Below, one piece after another: positions 58,330-64,000 of a stretch of DNA of 64,000 nucleotides (position 1 is its first letter; each line of letters opens with the position of its first letter). The translations under genes and the position numbers were made by a program. The DNA is from Neisseria mucosa. GTDB taxonomy: Bacteria > Pseudomonadota > Gammaproteobacteria > Burkholderiales > Neisseriaceae. The stretch spans positions 496,001-560,000 of the forward strand of contig CP028150.1 in the NCBI GenBank assembly GCA_003028315.1, written 5' to 3'. Under the pieces are notes generated by a model. It ran no database searches. It was not told the DNA's origin and saw nothing but the letters and a program-made list of their open reading frames with translations.

Positions 58330-60135
58330 TTATTTTTCGTTTTGTTTGTACCAGTTGATGAATTCGTCCGGTTTGGCGAAGCCGAGCAAGGGGTCGCTGC
58401 GTCTGCCGTCGGCGTGGATGGCGAAAATGCCCGGCGGGCCGTAGATTCCGTATTCTTTGTAGAGTGCCTGATGTTCGGGCGTGTTGGCGGTTACGTCGAT
58501 TTGGAAGAAGCGTTCCATATCGACGGCTTCATGCACTTGCGGCTGGTTGAGCGTGTAGTTTGCCATTTCTTTGCAGGAAATACACCAGTCGGCGTAGAAA
58601 TCCAAAACGACAGGTTTGTCGGGGTTGGCTTTCAATGCGGCGTCCATGGCGGCTTTGAGTTCGGCGACGTCGGTGAACATTTTGCCGTGGTCGGTGGTTG
58701 TGCCTGCTTTGGACGGGGGAGACAGCGTCAGGAAGTGGTGCAGGGCGGTGGTTTGTTTGTTTGCGCTTTGCCAGCCGAACCATGCGCCGCCGATGATGAG
58801 CAGGAAGCCTAAAACGGAGGCTGCGGTTTTCAGACGACCTTTCTGTTTGCCGGATTTAACCAGCAACATGACGGCAGGGACGATCATGAGCAGGGTGTAA
58901 AGCGCGACCACGAGGTAGTAGGGCAGGTGCGGCGTGGCGAGATAGACGGCTACGGCAAGCAGGATGAAGCCGAAGGCGTATTTGATGCCGTTCATCCAGT
59001 CGCCTGCTTTGGGCAGGACGTGGCCGCCGAATGTGCCGATGAGGATCAGCGGAACGCCGGTGCCGAGTGCCAAGACATACAACGCCAGTCCGCCCAAAAC
59101 GGCATCGCCGGTTTGTCCGATATAGCCCAAGGCGAATCCGAGCGGCGGGGCGACGCAGGGGCCGACGATCAGCGCGGAGAGTATGCCCATGACGAAGACG
59201 GAGAAGATTTTGCCGCCGGAGAGTTTGCTGCTTTGGTTTTGGAAATAGGATTGGACGGCGTTGGGCAGTTGGATGTTGAAGAGTCCGAACATGGAAAGTG
59301 CAAGGACGACCATCAGGCCTGCGGCGGCAAGGACGACCCATGCCTGTTGCAGCCATACGGTTAAGAGTGCACCCGTCAGGCCTGCGATGACGCCGACCAG
59401 CGTGTAGGTCAGTGCCAAACCTTGCACATACGCTACGGACAGCGCGAAGGCGCGGCCTTTGCCGGCGGTTTTATCGCCGACGATGATGCTGGAGACTATC
59501 GGTAAAAGCGGATACATACAGGCGGTAAAGCTCAAGAATACCCCTGCGGTAAAAAACGCCAACAGGTTGGCGTTTAATGTGTCCCACGATAATTTGAAGC
59601 GGCTGTTGTCATCGTTTTGCGAGGCTTTAGGCGCGGTGGCGGAGGATGGTTTGGCGGAATCGGGTTGCAGGAAGCGGTCTTTAGCGGATATGGGTTCGTC
59701 GCTTTGCGGCTGGTACAGGCCGTTGCCATTAATCTCGAAAGACGTGTCCACGGGCGGGTAACATACGCCGGCTTCGGCACAACCTTGATAAGTCAGCGTC
59801 AGCTTGTAGGTCGGCGCGGATTTTTTGTAAGGCCAGTTGACCTGAGCAGCGCGGTGGAACACGGTTTGTTTGCCAAAAAACTCATCTTCTTTGGCTTCAC
59901 CTTTGCTGAAAACGGGTTCGCCCAATACGCCTTCAGGCGCGGTGGCGGCAACGATTTTCGATTGGTACATATAGTAGCCGTCGGCGATTTTGAATTCGAC
60001 GTTGATGCCTTTGTCGGTAACGTTCACTTGCGGCACAAACGCTTTTTCAGGCGGCAGCAAATCGTCGGCGTTCACAGCGAACGCGCTGGAACACAGGGCA
60101 AAAAAGGCGGTAAAGAAGTAAAGGAGTTTTTTCAT
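58330..60135 (-). CDS. dsbD: Thiol:disulfide interchange protein DsbD
   Basis: A 601-residue inner-membrane protein passing electrons from cytoplasmic thioredoxin to periplasmic DsbC-, CcmG-like and other partners. Signal peptide MKKLLYFFTAFFALCSSAFA, then the N-terminal alpha domain with the cysteine pair in QGCAEAGVCYPP, then eight membrane helices with the redox cysteines in SFTACMYPLLP and VGPCVAPPLGF, then the thioredoxin-like gamma domain with DWCISCKEM. All six cysteines are present. Start at 60135 preferred to 60168. An internal uptake sequence encodes QKGRLKTA in the linker between membrane and gamma domains. Confidence 0.94.
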   Translation of the reverse strand: MKKLLYFFTAFFALCSSAFAVNADDLLPPEKAFVPQVNVTDKGINVEFKIADGYYMYQSKIVAATAPEGVLGEPVFSKGEAKEDEFFGKQTVFHRAAQVNWPYKKSAPTYKLTLTYQGCAEAGVCYPPVDTSFEINGNGLYQPQSDEPISAKDRFLQPDSAKPSSATAPKASQNDDNSRFKLSWDTLNANLLAFFTAGVFLSFTACMYPLLPIVSSIIVGDKTAGKGRAFALSVAYVQGLALTYTLVGVIAGLTGALLTVWLQQAWVVLAAAGLMVVLALSMFGLFNIQLPNAVQSYFQNQSSKLSGGKIFSVFVMGILSALIVGPCVAPPLGFALGYIGQTGDAVLGGLALYVLALGTGVPLILIGTFGGHVLPKAGDWMNGIKYAFGFILLAVAVYLATPHLPYYLVVALYTLLMIVPAVMLLVKSGKQKGRLKTAASVLGFLLIIGGAWFGWQSANKQTTALHHFLTLSPPSKAGTTTDHGKMFTDVAELKAAMDAALKANPDKPVVLDFYADWCISCKEMANYTLNQPQVHEAVDMERFFQIDVTANTPEHQALYKEYGIYGPPGIFAIHADGRRSDPLLGFAKPDEFINWYKQNEK

Positions 60136-60311
60136 GGCGTCTTCTCGGTGGAAGGGTTGAACAGGCACATTATAAACGCAGCAGCCGTTTATAGGCCTTA
60201 ATTTATATTAAAAGCAGCGATTGTTTTTTATCGTCGCGAGGGGGGATTATCGGACTACTTGATAGATGATGCCCGTCGGATTGTCTCTTTTTCATAGCCG
60301 ATTGGAACGGG

Positions 60312-60369
60312 AAAGGTCGTCTGAAAACGGATAGGGTAAATTCTGCTAAACCATTTTCAGACGACCTTT
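60312..60369. terminator. DUS inverted-pair hairpin
   Basis: AAAGGTCGTCTGAAAACGG and CCATTTTCAGACGACCTTTC with a 20-base loop, about 40 bp past the response-regulator stop. Confidence 0.65.
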
Positions 60370-60406
60370 CATGTTTTACCGCTTGAGTACCGGTATCTTG
60401 AGCCGT

Positions 60407-61063
60407 TTAATTGATTTCAGGCTGCGGGACTTTGTGCTGAACGGCATAAACGGCGGCTTGGACGCGGCTACTGAGGTCAAGTTTTCGCAGCAGGTTTTGA
60501 ACGTGAACCTTGACGGTGGATTCTGCCAATTCCAAATGACGGGCGATGACTTTGTTACTGTGTCCGGCGGCGAGGTAGCCTAAGATTTCGAGTTCGCGCG
60601 GGGTGAGGGTAGAGAGTGCCTGATCGGTACGCGGTGCGGACGGGGAAATCAGGGATTGGACGAGGCGGGTGGTCATTTCGGGCGAGAAGACGTTGTCGCC
60701 GTCCACGGCTTTGCGGATGCTGTCGAGCAGGAAGTCGGCGTTGATGTTTTTCAGCAAAAAGCCGCGTGCGCCGATGCGCATGCATTCGGTCAGGTCGTCG
60801 CTGTCTTCGGAAACGGTCAGCATGATGACGGTTTGGTTCGGGTTGACGCCCAAGATTTGTGCCAGTGCTTCGCGACCATTCATGACGGGCATGTCAAGGT
60901 CGAGTAAGACGACGTCGGGTTTGAGCTGTTCCGCCATTTTGACGCCGGACAAACCGTCGGCGGCTTCTCCGATGACTTCGAAGTCGCTTTGACGGGAGAG
61001 CAGGGCTTTGATGCCGCTGCGGAAGAGTGTGTGGTCGTCGATCAGGATAATTTTAATGGTCAT
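60407..61063 (-). CDS. narP: NarL/FixJ-family response regulator (NarP-like)
   Basis: A 218-residue two-component regulator. The receiver domain (1-120) has the phospho-acceptor D55 in VVLLDLDMPV, acidic pocket DDH at 9-11 and the conserved K in GFLLKN. The LuxR-type HTH is at about 150-210 (LTPRELEILGYLAAGHSNKVIARHL). The ATG overlaps the sensor kinase stop (ATGA), so the two are coupled. Neisserial NarQ/NarP switches on nitrite reduction (aniA) with FNR; that target is known for other Neisseria and inferred here. Confidence 0.9.
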   Translation of the reverse strand: MTIKIILIDDHTLFRSGIKALLSRQSDFEVIGEAADGLSGVKMAEQLKPDVVLLDLDMPVMNGREALAQILGVNPNQTVIMLTVSEDSDDLTECMRIGARGFLLKNINADFLLDSIRKAVDGDNVFSPEMTTRLVQSLISPSAPRTDQALSTLTPRELEILGYLAAGHSNKVIARHLELAESTVKVHVQNLLRKLDLSSRVQAAVYAVQHKVPQPEIN

Positions 61064-62853
61064 GAGAATGTTCTCTTGTGTTTGGGTAGGGTTAGGGTAA
61101 CGGTTGTGCCTTCATCCGGTTTGGAGCTGACTTCTAATTCTGCGTGGATACGTTGGGCGCGTTCGCGCATGATGCCCATGCCGACATGTTCGCCGGAAAG
61201 CGTGTCCAGGTGAGCGGGATCGAAACCTACGCCGTCATCGCGGATGATCAGCGTGAAGTCCTGACGGTTGTCAATGCTGACGGTAACGTTGCGTGCCAAG
61301 GCGTGTTTGCGGATGTTGGACAGGCTCTCTTGGAGGATGAAGATAATCTGTAACTGCTCATCGTTGTTCAATGCCGCGCCTTCATCCCTCCATTCGGTAC
61401 TGACGTTGATTTTGGTCTGCCTTTCAAATCGGGTAAGCAGGGCAGAAACGGCTTCAGGGAAGTCTTTGTTACTGATTTTGGTGCGGAAGTTCAGCAGTAG
61501 TTCGCGTACGTCTTCATAACATTCCTGCACGCCGTCTTTGATGAAGCGGATATTCTCTTCGGCTTGTTCTTTTTGGTTTGAATAGAATGCGCTTTCCAGC
61601 ATTTGGACTTGGAGGTTTAGGAAAGTCAATGCTTGTGCGATGCTGTCGTGCAGGCCTTGGGCAATCAGGTTGCGCTCCTGTAAAACGGCAAGCAGGCGGC
61701 GTTCTTGCTCGAGGCGGCTGTTGACGATGGAAACGCCTAATTGTCCGCTTAATGTACGCAGCAGTTCGTTGTCGTTGTTATCTGGTTTAAGGTCGTCTGA
61801 AAAATACAGGTTTAAAACACCCAGTTCTTCTTCTTGATAGCTGATGGGGAAAACGGCGTGTTTGAGTGCCGTTTTATCCGGGGCAGTATCTGGCTCATCC
61901 GAATCATCAGGCAGCCCGATGGACGCCACTATGTCCGTGCGTTTGCGTTCGTTATCCCAAAGGCGGATGCTGCCTGCTTCTGCGGAGACGGCAGGCAGGG
62001 TGCGCTTGAGAAATTCTTCCGCCGCCTGTTGGGGGGTAAAAGTTTGATGCAAATCGCGGGTGGTTTGATAGAGCAGCGTCAGATCACGGTTTTGTCGCGC
62101 TAGGTCTTGAGTTTGACGTGCCACTTGCCCCTCTAAATCGGTATAAAGCGTCTTTAGCCGGCTGCTCATTTGGTTGAAGCCTTTGTTGACTTGGGCAAAC
62201 TCGCTTATCTGGTCTGTGTCGATCTGAACGCCGAACCTGCCTTGGCTGATGGTCTTTACACCGTCCCTCAGTGTTTCCAAAGGCCGGATAATCCATGCAT
62301 AGTGCCAGATAATCATTAGTCCCGCCGCCGCAAAAATCATCCCCATCATAATCATTTGAAAGCGGCGCAACCATAGTGTGTTTTTCTCATTGGCGTGTTC
62401 CATCGCCTGTAAAAACAGTTCGATATTGGCTGCAAAACGGTAGAGCTTGATTTGGTCGGGGCGTTCGTAACGACGCAGGACGGGTTGTATGTTGGCTTTC
62501 CAGTCTTCAATCAGCGCGGTCTGTATCAGGTCGTAGGCGGGCGGTGTTTCAGAGGGCATCAGCGGGTGTATGGCGTTACTCTGGCTGATGCGGTTGAGGT
62601 TTTGTTCGAATTCGCGGATTTGATTGTTGATTTGCGCCTTGGGTGCGCGTTCGCCGACCATGTAGGCAAGGCGGTAAACCTGCGTCCGCAAGTTGCCTGC
62701 ATCTTCGATAACGGTGGCGGCATTTTGCAACCTCCAAGAGAGTACCAAAGTCAGGATGACGGACAAAAGGGCGGAGCCGACCCATAATATGGTCAGCAGC
62801 TTCAAGCGCGAAGACAGGCTCAGGCGGTTTAAAAAACGGAATGTGAAAGACAT
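61060..62853 (-). CDS. narQ: Nitrate/nitrite sensor histidine kinase (NarX/NarQ type)
   Basis: A 597-residue membrane sensor. Two helices (about 18-40 and 166-188) enclose a periplasmic four-helix sensor with a P-box-like ligand segment (VIEDAGNLRTQVYRLA, residues 48-63). HAMP (about 190-240), a GAF-like linker (270-380), the HPK7-type dimerisation motif with phospho-H402 (RNLIAQGLHDSIAQAL) and the ATPase with DDGVGF follow. Partner of the overlapping regulator gene. NarQ versus NarX cannot be settled by eye; the neisserial pair is called NarQP. An internal DUS encodes FSDDLKP. Confidence 0.88.
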   Translation of the reverse strand: MSFTFRFLNRLSLSSRLKLLTILWVGSALLSVILTLVLSWRLQNAATVIEDAGNLRTQVYRLAYMVGERAPKAQINNQIREFEQNLNRISQSNAIHPLMPSETPPAYDLIQTALIEDWKANIQPVLRRYERPDQIKLYRFAANIELFLQAMEHANEKNTLWLRRFQMIMMGMIFAAAGLMIIWHYAWIIRPLETLRDGVKTISQGRFGVQIDTDQISEFAQVNKGFNQMSSRLKTLYTDLEGQVARQTQDLARQNRDLTLLYQTTRDLHQTFTPQQAAEEFLKRTLPAVSAEAGSIRLWDNERKRTDIVASIGLPDDSDEPDTAPDKTALKHAVFPISYQEEELGVLNLYFSDDLKPDNNDNELLRTLSGQLGVSIVNSRLEQERRLLAVLQERNLIAQGLHDSIAQALTFLNLQVQMLESAFYSNQKEQAEENIRFIKDGVQECYEDVRELLLNFRTKISNKDFPEAVSALLTRFERQTKINVSTEWRDEGAALNNDEQLQIIFILQESLSNIRKHALARNVTVSIDNRQDFTLIIRDDGVGFDPAHLDTLSGEHVGMGIMRERAQRIHAELEVSSKPDEGTTVTLTLPKHKRTFS

Positions 62854-63089
62854 AGAAGGTATATGCCGTTGGAAGTTTTCGGTCGGTTACTGTGTAAACA
62901 TATCATTCATTCGGCTTAGAGGCAATCGGACCGACGAGATGGTTGCCATGAAATAGAGATGACACTGTTTCAATGTAAAATCATGTTATGATAAAATTCA
63001 AATTATATGAATTTTATCATAAGCCCGCTCACTCGGATGAAGACTTTCAGACGACATCGGGTAACCAAACCGCTTCACAAAGGATAAAT

Positions 63090-63650
63090 ATGAAAATATT
63101 TGCGTTGATATCGGCAGGGGGACAGTCAGACGGCGTAGATAAAGGCCTGTTGCTCTGGCAAGGAAAAACGTTGATTGATTGTGTTATCGAAAGGATTAGG
63201 CCGCAAGTTGACCATATTGCCATCAGTGCCAACCGTAATTTGGAAAGTTATGCCGTCAGAAGCCCGCACCTGCTGCCGGATGCAAGGCAATGGCGGTATT
63301 TGGGCGGATTGGCTGCATTGTGTACCGCTGCCAATGATTTGCAGATTGCCTCTGCCGACTGGCTTTTGGTTGTGCCGTGCGATATGCCTAATTTGCCGGA
63401 TGATTTGGTAGAAAGGTTTCAGGCAGTTTCTAAAAAAACACCTTTGTGCAATGCCTTTTATATCGAAACACCTGTAACGCCGCATTACAACGTGATGTTC
63501 ATCCGCCCGCAAATTTTACAAAGTACCGTACCTTATTTGAATTCAGGATTAAGGACGGTGAGGGGGTGGTTGCAGCAACAGCGTGCCCGTGTCTTACAAT
63601 TTGACCATGATGATTGTTTTATCCGTTACGGAAAATCAAACATTGCCTGA
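63090..63650 (+). CDS. mobA: MobA-like molybdenum cofactor guanylyltransferase, altered
   Basis: A 186-residue homologue of MobA, which links GMP to molybdopterin. Conserved parts include IRPQVDHIAISANRNLESYA, LLPDARQWRYLGGL, ADWLLVVPCDMPNLP and KKTPLCNAFYIETPVTPHYN. But the nucleotide loop, normally AGGxSxRMGxDK, reads AGGQSDGVDKG, lacking the Arg-Met-Gly part, and the C-terminus ends early (FIRYGKSNIA) relative to neisserial MobA as I remember it. Start ATG 63090 follows AAAGGATAA; the longer frame from 62988 is rejected. It may be a weakened or specialised enzyme. It lies divergent from the nitrate sensor. Confidence 0.78.
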   Translation: MKIFALISAGGQSDGVDKGLLLWQGKTLIDCVIERIRPQVDHIAISANRNLESYAVRSPHLLPDARQWRYLGGLAALCTAANDLQIASADWLLVVPCDMPNLPDDLVERFQAVSKKTPLCNAFYIETPVTPHYNVMFIRPQILQSTVPYLNSGLRTVRGWLQQQRARVLQFDHDDCFIRYGKSNIA

Positions 63651-63711
63651 GCCGAAAAATTAAATATATTCAAACTACTGGCATTTATTTGTTGCGAAAT
63701 GAATGTCATTA

Positions 63712-63750
63712 CACAAAAGGTCGTCTGAAAATTTCAGACGACCTTTTGTG
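63712..63750. terminator. DUS inverted-pair hairpin
   Basis: CACAAAAGGTCGTCTGAAAA followed directly by its complement, shared by mobA and the convergent gene at the right edge. Confidence 0.78.
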
Positions 63751-63776
63751 ATTGAAGGAGGCTTGGGGTTGCAATA

Positions 63777-64000
63777 TCAGCCGTTAGCCTTGCTTCTGCC
63801 TTTGCGCTTGGTTGGCGCGGTATCCGGATTTTTCACCTTGATTTTCACGCTTTTGCTTGGCTTCTTGTCTTTGCGTTTGGCTTTTTCCGTTGCCGTTTTG
63901 GCTTTGGCGGTTTTCTTTTTGCCGTTTTCAGACGACGTTGCTGCGCTGGCCAGTTGGACTTTGCTGCGGCGTTTGGCGGCGGGTTTTTCCTGTTTTACAG
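63777..64000 (-). CDS. C-terminal end of a lysine/alanine-rich protein (partial)
   Basis: An open minus-strand frame enters from the right edge and stops at 63777, giving 74 residues. It is a low-complexity basic tail (KKKTAKAKTATEKAKRKDKK, ending KVKNPDTAPTKRKGRSKANG) and includes an uptake sequence encoding TSSEN. Such tails occur on RNA- or DNA-binding proteins; the body of the gene is outside the window and cannot be named. Confidence 0.6.
   Translation of the reverse strand, partial: VKQEKPAAKRRSKVQLASAATSSENGKKKTAKAKTATEKAKRKDKKPSKSVKIKVKNPDTAPTKRKGRSKANG

Overview
The window is chromosomal DNA of a commensal Neisseria. The DNA uptake sequence AGGTCGTCTGAA is scattered throughout, usually as inverted pairs just after genes. 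This dialect (rather than ATGCCGTCTGAA) is the one known from the N. mucosa / N. sicca / N. subflava group. Correia-type repeats, an amylosucrase gene, ZnuD, a NarQ/NarP-type pair and Neisseria-like insertion sequences agree. Species cannot be fixed from the window.

Layout. 1-1.8 kb: an IS3-family element cut by an IS630-family element. 1.8-9.9 kb: housekeeping genes (dapC, nitronate monooxygenase, aldose epimerase, rluB, pdxH, dut, xanthine/uracil permease). 9.9-16.8 kb: an AT-rich island of duplicated cassettes coding for membrane-anchored, cysteine-rich proteins, with relics of truncated genes between them. 16.8-21.3 kb: a 1464-residue RTX protein whose 5' end is coupled by a 4-bp overlap to the last cassette gene and carries a C8 tract that puts the coupled start out of frame. 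21.7-24.0 kb: nrdG-nrdD. 24.2-28.9 kb: two lipoproteins, pirin with a divergent HxlR regulator, and three exported proteins. 29.0-30.2 kb: an apparently intact copy of the IS3-family element inside an uptake-sequence hairpin. 30.3-36.0 kb: ftsK, an SNF-family transporter, tRNA-Pro(CGG), fxsA and a lipoprotein.

36.1-36.9 kb: an unknown gene preceded by an aromatic-rich leader ORF and an intrinsic terminator, arranged like an attenuator. 37.1-41.8 kb: amylosucrase and znuD, the latter with a consensus Zur box. 42-42.8 kb: a toxin relic with an Imm42-like immunity gene. 43.2-52.2 kb: cupin, SnoaL-like protein, pepA, lptF-lptG, aroD with a DUF2459 partner, a dicarboxylate transporter and ppiB. 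52.7-54.8 kb: an adhC-fghA formaldehyde-detoxification operon lacking uptake sequences, behind a promoter with a 19-bp spacer of MerR type. 55.1-56.7 kb: a small RTX gene split by an IS5-family element. 56.9-64 kb: a YbhB-like protein, ung, dsbD, the nitrate/nitrite two-component pair, a mobA homologue with an altered nucleotide loop, and the 3' end of a lysine-rich gene.

The part most likely to be new biology is 9.9-21.3 kb. Repeated promoter-plus-anchor cassettes have near-identical 5' parts and diverging 3' parts, and two are followed by a remnant resembling the start of the RTX gene. This looks like a partner/RTX (possibly immunity/toxin) locus that has been duplicated and recombined, with only the last unit keeping an RTX body, apparently in phase-OFF state. 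A second candidate is the attenuator-like leader at 36.7-36.9 kb. All functional statements rest on reading motifs by eye; no database search was run.
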